Part shown: one piece after another, positions 38,968-50,652 of the stretch
How the letters are laid out: every line of letters begins with the position of its first letter
How positions within the stretch are numbered: the first letter of the stretch is position 1
NCBI RefSeq assembly: GCF_022815905.2
Contig: NZ_CP119327.1
Coordinates: forward strand, 1,364,001 to 1,428,000
DNA from: Staphylococcus sp. NRL 16/872
Lineage (GTDB): Bacteria > Bacillota > Bacilli > Staphylococcales > Staphylococcaceae
Direction: 5' to 3'
DNA length: 64,000 nucleotides
Notes under the pieces: model-generated
The model's database searches: none
Seen by the model: only the letters and a program-made list of their open reading frames with translations
What the model was told of the DNA's origin: nothing
Translations under genes and position numbers: made by a program

Positions 38968-40170
38968 ATGGGACTTGAATTATTTGAAAAGGCATTGCCT
39001 ATTTTAGATACAATTGAAAAAAATGGTTTTGAAGCTTACTTTGTTGGTGGTTCTGTAAGAGATTATATTATGGATAGAGCAGTTCATGATATTGATATCA
39101 CAACAAGCGCCACACCTGATGAAATAGAAGATATGTTTGACCATACGATTCCGATTGGTAGAGAACATGGGACAGTCAATGTAGTTTATCAAGGTGATAA
39201 CTATGAAGTGACTACTTTTAGAGCAGAATCAGACTATGTAGATCATCGTAGACCAAGTGAAGTTTATTTCGTTCGTGATTTATATAAAGACGTGCAACGT
39301 CGTGACTTTACAATTAATGCTATCGCTATGGATAAAAATTATAAGCTATATGATTATTTTGAAGGTCAAGATGACATCAAACATCGTCTTATTCGAACAG
39401 TTGGTAATGCTCAAGAGCGTTTTAGTGAAGACGCTTTACGCATTCTTAGAGGACTACGTTTTCAATCTCAATTAGCATTTACAATAGATAAACTTACTTA
39501 TATTGCTATGCAAGAGCAAATTGCTGATATAGAACACTTATCGATAGAACGTATCGTAGTTGAATTGAAGAAATTAATAAGTGGTCAAAATGTTGAAGAA
39601 AGTTATAATAATTTATTAAAATTAGGCCTATTTACACATGTTCCTTTTTTCAAAGACATCGATATGACTAAAGTAAAAATAGATACGCCTATTAGTTTTG
39701 AAATGTGGTTAGCTATCATTGTGACAAAATGTCAGCCTCAAACGACATTATCAAAAATAAAAATTAGTAATAAAGAAAAGTCAGATATACAACTTTATTC
39801 AAAAATAATGACAGCATTACCTCAAATAAATAGTAAAGAAGATTTGAAACTATGCGTGTATGATTATGGTAAGACAAATATACTAGATATTCTTAGCATT
39901 CAATCTATACTTCAAGCTAATGATTTAGCAACCGCTTCACCTATAATTGTTAATGCACAAGTAATTAATGGAATATCGAACCAACTTCCTATACAAACTC
40001 GTAAAGAAATGAATGTTAATGGTGACGATTTGTTAAATCATTTTCAAAAGAAAAGTGGACCATGGTTAAAAGAGATACTTCGCAACATTGAATGTACCAT
40101 TGTGACTGGTAAAGTTCAAAATACCAAAGATGAAATTTTGAAGTGGGTGGATGACAATGTCAAAATATAG
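38968..40170 (+). CDS. cca: CCA tRNA nucleotidyltransferase
   Basis: Adds or repairs the 3' CCA end of tRNAs. It is a class II enzyme: the catalytic motif is VGGSVRDYIMDRAVHDIDIT with the metal-binding DxD (Asp40 and Asp42). RRDFTINAIAMD and the template motif EDALRILRGLRF follow. Length 400, normal for this group. GAAGAGGCG in the end of bshA serves as its ribosome site. It overlaps birA by about 14 bases. Confidence 0.94.
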   Translation: MGLELFEKALPILDTIEKNGFEAYFVGGSVRDYIMDRAVHDIDITTSATPDEIEDMFDHTIPIGREHGTVNVVYQGDNYEVTTFRAESDYVDHRRPSEVYFVRDLYKDVQRRDFTINAIAMDKNYKLYDYFEGQDDIKHRLIRTVGNAQERFSEDALRILRGLRFQSQLAFTIDKLTYIAMQEQIADIEHLSIERIVVELKKLISGQNVEESYNNLLKLGLFTHVPFFKDIDMTKVKIDTPISFEMWLAIIVTKCQPQTTLSKIKISNKEKSDIQLYSKIMTALPQINSKEDLKLCVYDYGKTNILDILSIQSILQANDLATASPIIVNAQVINGISNQLPIQTRKEMNVNGDDLLNHFQKKSGPWLKEILRNIECTIVTGKVQNTKDEILKWVDDNVKI

Positions 40171-41128
40171 TCAAGACGTTATTGCAATGCTATATAAAAA
40201 CCAATCTGAATATATTTCAGGACAATACATTGCTGATCAATTACAAATTTCTAGAGCTGCAGTTAAAAAAATTATTGATCAATTGAAATTAGATGGTTTC
40301 GATATTAAATCGATTAATCAAAAAGGTCATAAATTAAATGCATTGCCAAATCAATGGTATAGTGGCATTGTATCTAGTTTATTAGAAGAGCAAAATCTCA
40401 TTTCTACCATAAAAGTGTATGATTCAGTTGAATCAACACAAACGATTGCTAAGCAAACTTTGGTTGATCATGAAGATTCAATGATGATACTTAGTGAAGA
40501 ACAAACGCAAGGTCGTGGTAGATTTAATCGTAATTGGGCATCATCAAAGGGCAAAGGTTTATGGATGTCATTAGTTTTAAGACCTAATGTGCCGTTTTCA
40601 ATGATTCCGAAATTCAATTTATTTATTGCACTAGGCATTAGAGATGCAATTCAAGCGTTCTCTAATGATAAAGTAGCAATTAAATGGCCAAATGATATTT
40701 ATATTAATGATAAGAAAGTATGTGGCTTTTTAACTGAAATGGTAGCGAATTACGATGCTATTGAAGCTATTATTTGTGGCATAGGCATTAATGTTAATCA
40801 TCAACAACAAGATTTCGGAAAAGAGATTGAATATAGAGCAACAAGTATTCGCTTACATAGTGACGATAAAATAGACAGATATCGCTTTTTAACTAGATTA
40901 ATTAATGAAATTGAAAAGCGCTATACTCAATTTTTAAATCACCCATTTAGTGAAATTAGAGATGAATATATTGAAGCTTCAAACATTTGGCATCGTAAGT
41001 TACGATTTACTGAGAATGACAGCCAATTTGTAGGAGAAGCGATTGATATTGATCATGATGGTTTCTTAATGGTGAAAGATGAGAATGACGAAGTAAGACG
41101 CTTAATCAGCGCAGATATAGATATATAA
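40157..41128 (+). CDS. birA: Biotin protein ligase / repressor BirA
   Basis: Bifunctional protein that attaches biotin to carboxylases and represses biotin genes. The N-terminal winged helix-turn-helix (ISGQYIADQLQISRAAVKKI) covers about residues 1-65. The ligase domain holds the adenylate motif GRGRFNRNWASSKGKGLW and KWPNDIYIN, and a C-terminal SH3-like domain ends in RRLISADIDI. Length 323. The upstream ATG at 40151 abuts GTGGGTGG, so the ATG two codons later is the better start. Confidence 0.92.
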   Translation: MSKYSQDVIAMLYKNQSEYISGQYIADQLQISRAAVKKIIDQLKLDGFDIKSINQKGHKLNALPNQWYSGIVSSLLEEQNLISTIKVYDSVESTQTIAKQTLVDHEDSMMILSEEQTQGRGRFNRNWASSKGKGLWMSLVLRPNVPFSMIPKFNLFIALGIRDAIQAFSNDKVAIKWPNDIYINDKKVCGFLTEMVANYDAIEAIICGIGINVNHQQQDFGKEIEYRATSIRLHSDDKIDRYRFLTRLINEIEKRYTQFLNHPFSEIRDEYIEASNIWHRKLRFTENDSQFVGEAIDIDHDGFLMVKDENDEVRRLISADIDI

Positions 41129-41159
41129 GTATAAGACATGGGAATAAGGAGAGATAAAA

Positions 41160-43862
41160 ATGGCTAACACAAGTTTTGCGGTAGTTGATTTAGAGACGAC
41201 CGGTAATCAACTTGACTATGACGAAATTATACAAATTGGTATTACATTTGTTCGTGATAATAAAATATCTGGAACATATCATTCGATGATACGTACTGAT
41301 TTAGAAATACCGCCATTCATCCAAGCGCTAACTTCTATCGAAGAAACTATGTTAGAAGAAGCGCCATATTTCCATGAAATTGCAGATGAAATTTTTTATC
41401 AGTTAAAAGATTGTGTGTTCGTAGCGCATAATGTGGATTTTGATCTTAATTTTATCAAAAAAGCCTTTGAAAAAAGTGGTATTACATACGCACCTAAAAA
41501 AGTGATAGATACGTTAGAATTGTTCAAAATTGTCTTCCCAACAGATAAGAGCTATCAGCTAAGCGAATTGGCGAATTCTCATAATATTCCACTTGCCAAT
41601 GCCCATAGAGCGGATGAAGACGCGACGACAACGGCATACTTAATGATAAAAGCCTTTAAAAAGTTTGAACAACTTCCAATAGATACGCTTAAACAACTTT
41701 ATTATTTAAGTAAGAACCTTAAATATGATTTATTTAACATACTATTCGAAATGGTTCGCCACCATAAACAAACTGAATTAGATCCACAATTTGATCAATT
41801 TGAACAGATTATTTATAAAAAGCAAAGTGACTTAAAAGCACCTCACACAAACTTTAATGGTTCATTAAAACAACTTTATACAAAAGTAACCGAGGCTTTA
41901 AATCTTACTTATCGCCCACAACAGCTTTATTTATCGGAAATAATATTAGAACAATTAATGCATAGTGACAAAGCTATGATTGAAGCGCCATTAGGCAGTG
42001 GTAAGTCGCTTGCTTATTTATTAGCAGCTTTAATGTATAACATTGAAACAGGACGTCATGTCATGATTTCAACAAATACGAAATTGCTTCAAAGTCAATT
42101 ACTTCAAAAAGATATACCAAGTTTAAATGACGCTTTGAATTTTAAAATTAATGCAGCGTTAATTAAAAGTAAAAGCGACTATATTTCTCTAGGTTTAATT
42201 AGCCAAATTTTAAAAGATGACACTTCTAACTATGAAGTCAATATTCTTAAAATGCAGTTACTTATTTGGATCACTGAAACTAAGACAGGGGATATTCAAG
42301 AATTGAACCTTAAAGGTGGCCAAAAAATGTATTTTGAGCAAAAAGTGGAAACGTATGTGCCCGTAAGACACGATATTCATTACTATAATTACATCAAACG
42401 CAATGCCCAAAACATACAAATTGGTATAACAAATCACGCACATTTAATACATTCTGATCAAGAGAATTCAATCTACCAATTATTTGACGATTGTATTATA
42501 GATGAAGCTCATCGTTTACCTGACTATGCACTTAACCAAGTTACGAATGAACTTAATTATTCAGACTTGAAATATCAATTGGGATTAATAGGTAAAAATG
42601 AAAACGAAAAATTGTTAAAAGCCGTTGATCAACTTGAACAACAACGTATTTTAGAACGATTAGATATTGCGCCAATAGATGTATTTGGCCTAAAAAGTAA
42701 CATTACAGATATTCATGATTTAAATGAAATTTTATTTAATAATATCTTTAAAATCATACAAAATTCTGAAATTCACGATGATGACGTGCATCGTTATCAT
42801 TATGTATTTGATTTCGACAAATCACAAATTCTTAAAGACTTACATTCTATTGTAGACAAGATTAATAAAACGTTAGAATTTTTCAATGGCATGAATCATA
42901 AAACGATTAAATCCATTCGCAAACAATTATTGTATATTAATGACAGTTACAGAAATATTGAGCAAAGTTTAAAAAATAATCATACTGCTTATATTTCTAT
43001 TAAAAATATATCTCAAAAATCAACTATTCGTTTAATTGTAAAAGATTATGACGTTAAAGACGTGCTCACAACACAAGTACTAGATAAATTTAATTCTTTA
43101 ACATTTATTTCAGGTACGTTAACATTTATTCATTCATTTGGCGCATTTAAAAATTGGTTTAATGAAGATATCCATTTTAATACTTACGAAGTACAGTCAA
43201 TCTTAACTAATAAAAAGAACACAAATATCTATATACCGAGCGATGTAGCATCTTATAATTATAAAAATATTGATGACTATGTAGCGTCAATAGTGGATTA
43301 TCTTGAAGAGTATGTTTCTATTACAGAATCCAAGTGTCTCGTTCTCTTTACAAGTTATCGCATGATGTATATGGTTCAAGAGCTATTAAATGAATTACCA
43401 ACCTTTGAAGATTACGTTATTTTGACTCAACAACAGAACCAAAACTATAAAATAGTGCAACAATTTAATAATTTCGATAAATCTATTCTTCTAGGAACTT
43501 CTACTTTCTTTGAAGGATTTGACTACCAGTCTAATGGCATTAAATGTGTAATGATAGCTAAATTACCATTCATGAATAAATACAACACGAAACATTGGTT
43601 AATGGATTCAGAATTTGATTCTACGTTTAAAGATTATGTTTTACCAGATGCCGTTACCCGTTTTAGACAAGGTCTAGGACGTTTAATCCGTAAAGAGGAT
43701 GATAAGGGGCTTATTGTGTCATTTGATGATCGCCTTGTTAATAGTAATTACAAATCTTTCTTTGCTCAAACATTGGAGAATTATGTTCAGAAAAAAGGGG
43801 ACATACAACAGTTCAGTAAATTGTTGCAAAAAATTCAACGAGATGTAGATAAAAATAAATAA
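41160..43862 (+). CDS. dinG: DinG-family exonuclease / helicase-like protein
   Basis: Protein of 900 residues: an N-terminal DEDDh 3'-5' exonuclease (Asp10 and Glu12 in VVDLETTG, then [10 protein letters not shown] and AHRADEDA) joined to an XPD-like helicase body. The body has the P-loop [11 protein letters not shown] near 275-285, DEAH near 447 and [10 protein letters not shown] near 842. Between the P-loop and DEAH the only cysteine is the one directly before IIDEAH, so the Fe-S cluster of E. coli DinG is absent. As I recall, S. aureus DinG was described as a helicase turned nuclease. AAGGAGAG precedes the ATG. Confidence 0.9.
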   Translation: MANTSFAVVDLETTGNQLDYDEIIQIGITFVRDNKISGTYHSMIRTDLEIPPFIQALTSIEETMLEEAPYFHEIADEIFYQLKDCVFVAHNVDFDLNFIKKAFEKSGITYAPKKVIDTLELFKIVFPTDKSYQLSELANSHNIPLANAHRADEDATTTAYLMIKAFKKFEQLPIDTLKQLYYLSKNLKYDLFNILFEMVRHHKQTELDPQFDQFEQIIYKKQSDLKAPHTNFNGSLKQLYTKVTEALNLTYRPQQLYLSEIILEQLMHSDKAMIEAPLGSGKSLAYLLAALMYNIETGRHVMISTNTKLLQSQLLQKDIPSLNDALNFKINAALIKSKSDYISLGLISQILKDDTSNYEVNILKMQLLIWITETKTGDIQELNLKGGQKMYFEQKVETYVPVRHDIHYYNYIKRNAQNIQIGITNHAHLIHSDQENSIYQLFDDCIIDEAHRLPDYALNQVTNELNYSDLKYQLGLIGKNENEKLLKAVDQLEQQRILERLDIAPIDVFGLKSNITDIHDLNEILFNNIFKIIQNSEIHDDDVHRYHYVFDFDKSQILKDLHSIVDKINKTLEFFNGMNHKTIKSIRKQLLYINDSYRNIEQSLKNNHTAYISIKNISQKSTIRLIVKDYDVKDVLTTQVLDKFNSLTFISGTLTFIHSFGAFKNWFNEDIHFNTYEVQSILTNKKNTNIYIPSDVASYNYKNIDDYVASIVDYLEEYVSITESKCLVLFTSYRMMYMVQELLNELPTFEDYVILTQQQNQNYKIVQQFNNFDKSILLGTSTFFEGFDYQSNGIKCVMIAKLPFMNKYNTKHWLMDSEFDSTFKDYVLPDAVTRFRQGLGRLIRKEDDKGLIVSFDDRLVNSNYKSFFAQTLENYVQKKGDIQQFSKLLQKIQRDVDKNK

Positions 43863-43973
43863 TCAAACAAGAATATTCTTAATGCAAACTAGCCATGTGG
43901 TAGAACTTCACTATCTATTTTGTTAAAATAGTAAAGGATTGTATAAATAGAAATTTCAATTAGGAGATTAGTT

Positions 43974-45266
43974 ATGAAAACAACTATAAAACAAGCTAAA
44001 CAGCATCTTAACGAAGAAGTAACTATTGGTGCTTGGTTAACAAACAAACGCTCTAGCGGTAAAATTGCATTCTTACAATTACGTGATGGCAGTGGCTTTA
44101 TGCAAGGGGTAGTTGTCAAATCAGAAGTTGATGAAGACACATTCAAACTTGCTAAAGACATCACTCAGGAATCATCATTATACGTTACAGGCGTCATTAC
44201 TGAGGATAATCGCTCAGATTTAGGATATGAAATGCAAGTGAAATCAATTGAAGTCATTCACGAAGCACATGACTATCCAATCACACCTAAGAATCATGGT
44301 ACTGAATTCTTAATGGATCACCGTCACTTATGGTTACGTTCTAAAAAACAACATGCTGTAATGAAAATCAGAAATGAAATCATTAGAGCAACTTATGAAT
44401 TCTTTAATGAAAATGGCTTCACTAAAATTGACCCACCAATTTTAACTGCAAGTGCACCTGAGGGTACAAGTGAGCTATTCCATACTAAATATTTTGATGA
44501 GGATGCTTTCTTATCACAAAGTGGACAACTTTACATGGAAGCTGCAGCAATGGCACATGGCCGTGTATTCTCATTTGGTCCTACTTTTAGAGCAGAAAAA
44601 TCTAAAACACGTCGTCATTTAATCGAATTCTGGATGATTGAACCTGAAATGGCATTTACTAATCATGCAGAAAGCTTAGAAGTACAAGAACAATATGTGG
44701 CTCATATCGTTCAATCAGTACTTAAAAACTGTAAATTAGAATTAAAAGCATTAGATAGAGATACAACTAAATTGGAAAAGGTGGCAACACCATTCCCACG
44801 AATTTCTTATGATGATGCTATCAAATTCTTAAAAGAAGAAGGATTTGAAGACATTGAATGGGGCGAAGACTTTGGTGCGCCTCATGAAACGGCAATTGCT
44901 AATCATTATGATTTACCAGTATTTATTACGAACTACCCAACTAAGATTAAACCTTTCTATATGCAACCAAATCCTGAGAATGAAGACACTGTGTTATGTG
45001 CAGACTTAATTGCCCCAGAAGGGTATGGTGAAATCATTGGTGGTTCAGAACGTATCAATGATTTAGAATTATTAGAACAACGTATCAATGAACATCAATT
45101 AGACGAAGAAAGCTATAGCTATTATTTAGATTTACGTCGCTATGGTAGTGTGCCACACAGTGGTTTCGGATTAGGTTTAGAACGTACTGTAGCTTGGATT
45201 TCAGGCGTGGAACACGTAAGAGAAACATCTCCATTCCCACGTTTATTAAATCGATTATATCCATAA
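43974..45266 (+). CDS. asnS: Asparaginyl-tRNA synthetase
   Basis: Class IIb aminoacyl-tRNA synthetase charging tRNA-Asn. An N-terminal OB-fold anticodon-binding domain (about 1-105, with [17 protein letters not shown]) is followed by the catalytic domain. Motif 2 is [19 protein letters not shown] and motif 3 is [15 protein letters not shown]. Length 430. TTAGGAGATT precedes the ATG. No T-box leader fits into the 111-base gap before it. Confidence 0.94.
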   Translation: MKTTIKQAKQHLNEEVTIGAWLTNKRSSGKIAFLQLRDGSGFMQGVVVKSEVDEDTFKLAKDITQESSLYVTGVITEDNRSDLGYEMQVKSIEVIHEAHDYPITPKNHGTEFLMDHRHLWLRSKKQHAVMKIRNEIIRATYEFFNENGFTKIDPPILTASAPEGTSELFHTKYFDEDAFLSQSGQLYMEAAAMAHGRVFSFGPTFRAEKSKTRRHLIEFWMIEPEMAFTNHAESLEVQEQYVAHIVQSVLKNCKLELKALDRDTTKLEKVATPFPRISYDDAIKFLKEEGFEDIEWGEDFGAPHETAIANHYDLPVFITNYPTKIKPFYMQPNPENEDTVLCADLIAPEGYGEIIGGSERINDLELLEQRINEHQLDEESYSYYLDLRRYGSVPHSGFGLGLERTVAWISGVEHVRETSPFPRLLNRLYP

Positions 45267-45299
45267 GCTATTTTTAATTAGAAACAAATATATGAATGT

Positions 45300-45333
45300 C
45301 GTCCAGTCATTTCTTTTTGACTGGACGCTTTTT
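45300..45333 (+). terminator. Terminator after asnS
   Basis: CGTCCAGTCA and TGACTGGACG (perfect, 10 bases) followed by CTTTTT. Confidence 0.92.
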
Positions 45334-45359
45334 CAACCTAAAAAAAGGAGGCACTTAAC

Positions 45360-46046
45360 TTGGACAAACTTCAACTTAAAACACGACCTGTCGTTGTGAG
45401 ACGTGAGCTTCTAGATCATTATTCAGAATTAGGCATGTCCGAGAAAGATTTAATCATTTTGATTAAACTGATTTATGCCTCAGAAACTTCTAATAAACAG
45501 CCTTCTATCGATTTTTTAAAAAAGGGTTCAACCATGGAGCCTAGAGAAATAACTTCTATCATTCAAAATCTAATTCAACGAGATTTGTTAGAACTTCAAG
45601 TTAAAAAAGATGAAGAAGGTAAATTTACAGAATATATGAATTTAGATGGCTTTTACGATAAATTCAGTCATGTTTTAGCGCAAGATGAAGTCGATAATAA
45701 ACAATCTAATTCTCAACAGCAATTTAAAGATTTATTTCAATATATAGAACAATTATTTGCTAGACCCTTATCCCCATATGAAATTGAAACATTAAACCAA
45801 TGGATTGATGTAGATCAACATGATTTCTCACTTATTCGCGCAGCGCTTGACGAAGCATATAGTCATGACAAATTGAGTTTTAAATATGTAGATCGTATCT
45901 TATTAAACTGGAAAAAAAATAATGTTACAACTATAGATGACTCCAAAAAAATAAGAGAGCGATTTAATAAACCTAAAATGACACATACTGTAAAACATGT
46001 ACCGAAATTTGATTGGTTAAACGGAGAGAATTTAGATGATAAGTAA
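45360..46046 (+). CDS. dnaD: DnaD replication initiation protein
   Basis: Primosomal protein that helps load the replicative helicase at oriC and at restart forks. The N-terminal winged-helix DDBH1 domain covers about residues 1-100. The C-terminal DDBH2 domain is about 125-195 (FARPLSPYEIETLNQWID and RIALDEAY-like segment, ending in DRILLNWKKNNV). Length 228. The start is a TTG at 45360 with a strong AAAGGAGG 9 bases before it. It overlaps nth by 11 bases. Confidence 0.92.
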   Translation: MDKLQLKTRPVVVRRELLDHYSELGMSEKDLIILIKLIYASETSNKQPSIDFLKKGSTMEPREITSIIQNLIQRDLLELQVKKDEEGKFTEYMNLDGFYDKFSHVLAQDEVDNKQSNSQQQFKDLFQYIEQLFARPLSPYEIETLNQWIDVDQHDFSLIRAALDEAYSHDKLSFKYVDRILLNWKKNNVTTIDDSKKIRERFNKPKMTHTVKHVPKFDWLNGENLDDK

Positions 46047-46680
46047 GAAAAAAGCACTTGAAATGATAGATGTAATAGCTGATATGTTTCCTGACGCAGA
46101 ATGTGAATTAAAACATGACAATGCATTTGAACTCACTATCGCTGTTTTGTTATCAGCTCAGTGTACTGATAATTTAGTTAATAAAGTTACGCGTTCACTT
46201 TTCAAAAAATATAAAACTCCAGAAGATTATGTGAAAGTAGATATAGAAGAGCTACAAGAAGACATTCGTTCAATTGGCTTATATCGCAATAAATCTAAGA
46301 ATATTAAAAAATTATGCGAATCATTACTTGAAAAGTTTGAAGGAGAAGTACCACACACTCATAAAGAACTTGAAAGCCTAGCAGGTGTAGGGCGAAAAAC
46401 AGCAAATGTAGTGATGAGTGTAGCGTTTGGTGAACCCTCATTAGCCGTGGATACTCATGTAGAACGTGTTTCTAAACGATTAGGGATTAATAGATGGAAA
46501 GATAACGTAACTCAAGTTGAAGATAGATTATGTAGCATTATTCCAAAAGAGAGATGGAGTAAAAGTCATCACCAACTCATCTTTTTTGGACGTTACCATT
46601 GTATTTCACGCAAACCAAAGTGTGAGATTTGCCCATTATTAGAGGACTGTAGAGAAGGACAGAAACGAATGAAAGCATAA
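46036..46680 (+). CDS. nth: Endonuclease III
   Basis: Base-excision DNA glycosylase/AP lyase for oxidised pyrimidines. The helix-hairpin-helix LAGVGRKTANVV contains the catalytic Lys and is followed by the catalytic Asp in AVDTHVERV. The [4Fe-4S] loop near the C-terminus has the exact C-x6-C-x2-C-x5-C pattern (CISRKPKCEICPLLEDC). Length 214. GGAGAGAAT within dnaD serves as ribosome site. The dnaD-nth-ypoC order is as in Bacillus. Confidence 0.95.
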   Translation: MISKKKALEMIDVIADMFPDAECELKHDNAFELTIAVLLSAQCTDNLVNKVTRSLFKKYKTPEDYVKVDIEELQEDIRSIGLYRNKSKNIKKLCESLLEKFEGEVPHTHKELESLAGVGRKTANVVMSVAFGEPSLAVDTHVERVSKRLGINRWKDNVTQVEDRLCSIIPKERWSKSHHQLIFFGRYHCISRKPKCEICPLLEDCREGQKRMKA

Positions 46681-46700
46681 TTAAAAGGAAGCTTGATACT

Positions 46701-47024
46701 ATGATTACTAAACATGATTTTGAACTTTTAGAAGAACAGCTGGATCAATTTGCAAGTAAAAGGGCGCTTAATTCAACTGAAGCTAAACCGGTAATCGATC
46801 AATACTTTGCATTAATCATTGATTTCTTTAAACAAATTAATGAAGTAGAGGAGATAGATTTTCATAATCTTGAAAGTTATCCAGTAGTACCTATGAATTT
46901 TGAAGAACGCTATAATTATATGTTAGCCAGAAAATATCATTTTATGGGTTATAGTCAAATGAAGACATTAAAAGTTGAACTGATTAAAATGAATGCTTCA
47001 TATCAAATTAGAAAAAAACGTTAA
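46701..47024 (+). CDS. YpoC-like hypothetical protein
   Basis: Protein of 107 residues, helical, with a basic C-terminus (NASYQIRKKR) and no motif of known function. It is identified by position: directly after dnaD and nth and before the pbp2-recU block, where Bacillus has ypoC. PMNFEERYNYMLARKYHFMGYSQM is the most conserved-looking part. AAAGGAAGC precedes the ATG. Convergent with pbp2. Confidence 0.78.
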   Translation: MITKHDFELLEEQLDQFASKRALNSTEAKPVIDQYFALIIDFFKQINEVEEIDFHNLESYPVVPMNFEERYNYMLARKYHFMGYSQMKTLKVELIKMNASYQIRKKR

Positions 47025-47048
47025 AAATATAATTTTTAATTATATGCA

Positions 47049-47079
47049 AAAAAGGCTGGGCAATGTGCCCAGCCTTTTT
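47049..47079. terminator. Bidirectional terminator between ypoC and pbp2
   Basis: AAAAAGGCTGGGC and GCCCAGCCTTTTT, perfect 13-base arms around AATGT, usable on both strands. Confidence 0.95.
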
Positions 47080-47125
47080 GAATAGCTATTTAACTTACTA
47101 ACAATGAATTATAAACTATATACGA

Positions 47126-49384
47126 TTATCTATTGAAATGGAAAATGTTTGATAGCGTATTTCCGTTGTCACTATTGTTAGTATTTGTGCTATTTTGTTG
47201 TGATGAATTATTTCCGTTATTACCAGAATTACTTGAATCACTTGACTCACCAGAAGAGTTATCTGATGAACTTGATTTCTTAGATGAACTATCGCTAGAG
47301 CCATTACTACCATAAACTTCACGATTAGTAGTGTCGTTATCAGGGTGACCACTTACAGATAGATCATCTGCATTAGAGCCAACAACTGAATCAGGTTTTT
47401 TGAAGTCACCATCATCATTTGAAGTAATATCTGACATAACATCTTCATATAAGAATTGAGGATATTCTTGTTCAGTGTGACCTAAGAATGAGTTAACGCC
47501 ACCTTCTTTAATTTGGCTGAAGCCCATCCAAATAGACATTGTATATTTAGGTGTGAAACCGTTAATCCATACGTCTTTTGCTGCATTATCTGGTAAGTTG
47601 TATTGTTGATTTATTTCTGAACCGTACGTGCTCGTACCAGTTTTAGCGCCCATTGTAACTCCTGAAACGCCATGACCATAAGCAGAACCATAAGGTTTAA
47701 ACGTACCAGTTAACATTTCAGCTAACATATAAGATGTGTAGTCTTTCATAGCTTTATGGCTAGTATGATCAAATTCAACAGTGTCACCATCATCAGTAAC
47801 AACTTTTTGAATAGAATGCGCATTGTTATAAGTACCACCATTAGCAATTGAAGCAAATGCTGATGCTAATTGAGTAGGTGAGAATTCTGAAGCGCCACCA
47901 CCTAAGACATCAGATGGTCCAAGGTCATTTTGGTAATCTAAACCAACTTTAGAAGCAAAATCTTTTACAGAATCTTTGCCACCGTTAGATTGTGCTGCTT
48001 GCCAAGTTTTTAACGCAGGAATGTTGAAACTTTGTCTTAATGCGTCATAAGCAGATACTTTACCATGTCCTTGACTATCATAGTTTCGGAATGTACCGCC
48101 GTCTATTTGATAACTTGATTCATCTTGAATAGCATGATTTGTTGCCCATTGCATATTTTCAATTGCTGGACCATATGCTAAGAATGGTTTTAATGATGAA
48201 CCAGTTAAGTGAGCATCCGTTGCAGAATTTCGGTCAACTACATCTTTATAGTTACGTCCACCAGAAATCGCTACAATGCCACCGGTTTTACTATCAAGAA
48301 TTGTTGCACCAACTTGTTGATCATCGTTTTTATAGTAATTACCGTTATTAATACGATCTTGTAATGTTTTTTGAACATTTTTATCCATATCAGTATAGAT
48401 TTTAATACCACTTTGTAATAAATCACTTAAATTTTTATTTTTGAAATGTTTATTGTTCATTAATTCAGCTTTAACAAAGTTAACATAAGAATCGTATTCT
48501 GGATCTTCATTAGTTGAACCCACTTGACGCTCTTTATTAGAACGTTTTACTAAGTTATCTTCTAATGAAGTCTTTTTAGCTTCTTGCCACTGTTTATCAG
48601 TAATTCTATTATGATAATGCATTAAGTATAAAACAGTTTCTTTACGACTTTCCGCTTCTTTAGGATTATCATAAATATTATAAAGGTTTGGAACTTGAGG
48701 TAAACCAGCTAAGTATGCTGATTCAGCTAAATTTAAATCTTTCAAATCTTTGTTGAAATAGTATTTAGCCGCAGCTTTAACACCATAAACCCCATCTGAG
48801 TAATAGATTTTATTCAAATACATTTGGAAGATTTCATCTTTACTGTATTCTTGTTCTAAACGATAGGATAAATATGCTTCTTGAGCTTTACGTCCGATAG
48901 ATTTTTTCTCAGTAAGGAATGAACGTTTAACAACTTGTTGTGTTAACGTAGAGGCACCTTGTGAACCAAATCCACCAGTCAAGTTCTTACCAACAGCCCC
49001 AAATAAACGTTTATAGTCTAAGGCACCATGGTCATAGAAACGGTTATCTTCAGTTGCTAAAACGGCATTTCTCATATTTTTAGGCACATCATTTAAATCA
49101 ACATGTTCTCTTCTAGCACCATTATCTAATTTTTTAACCAATTCGCCGTTTTTATCATATATCTCGGCAGGTTTAGGGTCTTGTAATTTAGATTCAGTAA
49201 ATGCTGGTGCTTTCCAAGCATAATATGCAAATAATAAAATACCCAGTAGAACTAAAATGAAAAAGGCAATTAATAAAAAGCCTATAATCTTGATAATCGT
49301 TCGTTTAACATTTCTATTCTTTTTTTCTTTGGATTTCCCATTTTTCCCTTTACGAGGTTGAGAAGATCCTTTATTTTCCGTCAT
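47126..49384 (-). CDS. pbp2: Penicillin-binding protein 2 (class A)
   Basis: Bifunctional peptidoglycan synthase, 752 residues. A short basic cytoplasmic tail is followed by a membrane helix at about 29-55. The glycosyltransferase domain contains Glu112 in [12 protein letters not shown] and [15 protein letters not shown]. The transpeptidase domain has Ser396 in TGSSLKPF, the SFN triad in [10 protein letters not shown] and KTG in GAKTGTS. The C-terminal tail (about 665-752) is Ser/Asn/Asp-rich and low in complexity. In S. aureus this is the only class A PBP and cooperates with PBP2a. It overlaps recU by 4 bases (ATGA). Confidence 0.95.
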   Translation of the reverse strand: MTENKGSSQPRKGKNGKSKEKKNRNVKRTIIKIIGFLLIAFFILVLLGILLFAYYAWKAPAFTESKLQDPKPAEIYDKNGELVKKLDNGARREHVDLNDVPKNMRNAVLATEDNRFYDHGALDYKRLFGAVGKNLTGGFGSQGASTLTQQVVKRSFLTEKKSIGRKAQEAYLSYRLEQEYSKDEIFQMYLNKIYYSDGVYGVKAAAKYYFNKDLKDLNLAESAYLAGLPQVPNLYNIYDNPKEAESRKETVLYLMHYHNRITDKQWQEAKKTSLEDNLVKRSNKERQVGSTNEDPEYDSYVNFVKAELMNNKHFKNKNLSDLLQSGIKIYTDMDKNVQKTLQDRINNGNYYKNDDQQVGATILDSKTGGIVAISGGRNYKDVVDRNSATDAHLTGSSLKPFLAYGPAIENMQWATNHAIQDESSYQIDGGTFRNYDSQGHGKVSAYDALRQSFNIPALKTWQAAQSNGGKDSVKDFASKVGLDYQNDLGPSDVLGGGASEFSPTQLASAFASIANGGTYNNAHSIQKVVTDDGDTVEFDHTSHKAMKDYTSYMLAEMLTGTFKPYGSAYGHGVSGVTMGAKTGTSTYGSEINQQYNLPDNAAKDVWINGFTPKYTMSIWMGFSQIKEGGVNSFLGHTEQEYPQFLYEDVMSDITSNDDGDFKKPDSVVGSNADDLSVSGHPDNDTTNREVYGSNGSSDSSSKKSSSSDNSSGESSDSSNSGNNGNNSSQQNSTNTNNSDNGNTLSNIFHFNR

Positions 49385-50007
49385 ACGCGGTCCTCACTTT
49401 CATCTAATATCAACTTATCAACAGCCTTGAGGTAATCTAATCTTGGTTGATACTGATAAGGAATATAGTAACTATTTTTTCTTATTTCTTCAACTGTTAT
49501 TGATTTTTTTATTTCATTTTTATATTTTTTCCAAAAAGGTTCGAATTTAGAAAAAGGCAAAAGATATACTTCATCAAGCATTTTGAACCTTATTATTAAA
49601 AATACAATTCCTTTCTGAAGAAATGTATTCTTCATATGTTCAACTTGATGATCATGAATATTATTCAAAGGAAAGGAAGTTTTATTTTTAGTTTCCTTTG
49701 CTTCAAAATCAATATAATAGCCTTCATAAACACCATTATAATCAGTTGTAGAAGGAGTACGAAAGTAAGCTTCGTTAATTACGGCTTTACTTCGTTTGGG
49801 ATAATGAACATTAACGATTTGAACTGGCGTAGGTTTTTTATGTATAACAGCCTTTCCATGTACTAAATAATAATCGTTTGATAATTCAATATCTTTTTCA
49901 AGGGACATCCCTCGTCCACCATACTCTATCTTACTAAAGGATGAACGTGAATGACTTCCGACCTTAGTCTTATTTTCCTTGAAAGGTTTCCCATTAGGAT
50001 AATTCAT
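49381..50007 (-). CDS. recU: Holliday junction resolvase RecU
   Basis: Nuclease that resolves Holliday junctions in recombinational repair and chromosome segregation. [10 protein letters not shown] and the active-site region [21 protein letters not shown] (catalytic Asp, Glu-x-Lys) match the family; the C-terminal [14 protein letters not shown] is conserved. Two codons precede the chosen ATG at 50007 in the upstream frame to 50019, but GTGGTGA fits the ATG at 50007, giving 208 residues. It sits upstream of pbp2 on the minus strand with ATGA overlap, the usual recU-pbp2 pairing. Confidence 0.94.
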   Translation of the reverse strand: MNYPNGKPFKENKTKVGSHSRSSFSKIEYGGRGMSLEKDIELSNDYYLVHGKAVIHKKPTPVQIVNVHYPKRSKAVINEAYFRTPSTTDYNGVYEGYYIDFEAKETKNKTSFPLNNIHDHQVEHMKNTFLQKGIVFLIIRFKMLDEVYLLPFSKFEPFWKKYKNEIKKSITVEEIRKNSYYIPYQYQPRLDYLKAVDKLILDESEDRV

Positions 50008-50211
50008 AGTATTCACCACGCTAGTTTGCTTATAGAAAAGTATAATAAATTGAAGAACTTATTTAATTAACAAAGTACAATCTATGTCACTTACTATTCA
50101 ACAAACTAAATTAGATAATAACGAATTCTCATTATTAACCTACTTTATTTTAACGTGCTTTAACAGTTAAAACAATATGTGTCTGAATTTGTAACGAGCG
50201 GGTGATAAAAT

Positions 50212-50253
50212 ATGTAGTATAAAACTTTAAATTTTTATAGACTTATACTACAT
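50212..50253. promoter_or_regulatory. Inverted repeat before yppE
   Basis: ATGTAGTATAA and TTATACTACAT, perfect 11-base arms with a 20-base AT-rich spacer, about 50 bases before the yppE start. No T run follows. It could be an operator or a leader hairpin. The rest of the 50008-50211 gap shows nothing that I can support. Confidence 0.5.
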
Positions 50254-50303
50254 GACGGTATGTATGAATTATGATACATTATTTCAGTGTAGGAGGCATC
50301 TTC

Positions 50304-50639
50304 ATGGAAAAAGTTGTAAAAGATCTATTGATAGAACTCCAGTATATTGAGAAACATTATAATGAAGCTAAAACAACAGGTGAAGATTTTAATTTTTATC
50401 AGACAGTAAAGCCTTACGTTCAACATATAGATGATATATTGAATAAATTAAATCAATATCAGGATAATATTCTTTTATTACCTTATATGAATGAGAAAAA
50501 GCTCAAATTACTTTTTAACAATATTAAAGAATTATCGGTGGATTGTCATTTTCATAGAACAAGTAGAAAACTTTTCATTGAAAAATTTAAAGCTGTTAAT
50601 TACGATTTGAATTATTTACTTGAATATACTAAAGAATAG
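50304..50639 (+). CDS. YppE-like DUF1798 protein
   Basis: Small helical-bundle protein of 111 residues, with DUF1798 features such as DFYQTVKP-like ([14 protein letters not shown]) and a C-terminal [22 protein letters not shown]. The role is unknown. AGGAGGC is 7 bases before the ATG at 50304; the frame opens earlier at 50271 but without a ribosome site. Position between recU and ypsA matches yppE in Bacillus. Its end almost touches ypsA. Confidence 0.8.
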   Translation: MEKVVKDLLIELQYIEKHYNEAKTTGEDFNFYQTVKPYVQHIDDILNKLNQYQDNILLLPYMNEKKLKLLFNNIKELSVDCHFHRTSRKLFIEKFKAVNYDLNYLLEYTKE

Positions 50640-50652
50640 AGTGATATATACT

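Noticed and set aside
43863..43973. T-box leader before asnS
   Set aside because: The gap is only 111 bases and lacks the T-box sequence and specifier stem.
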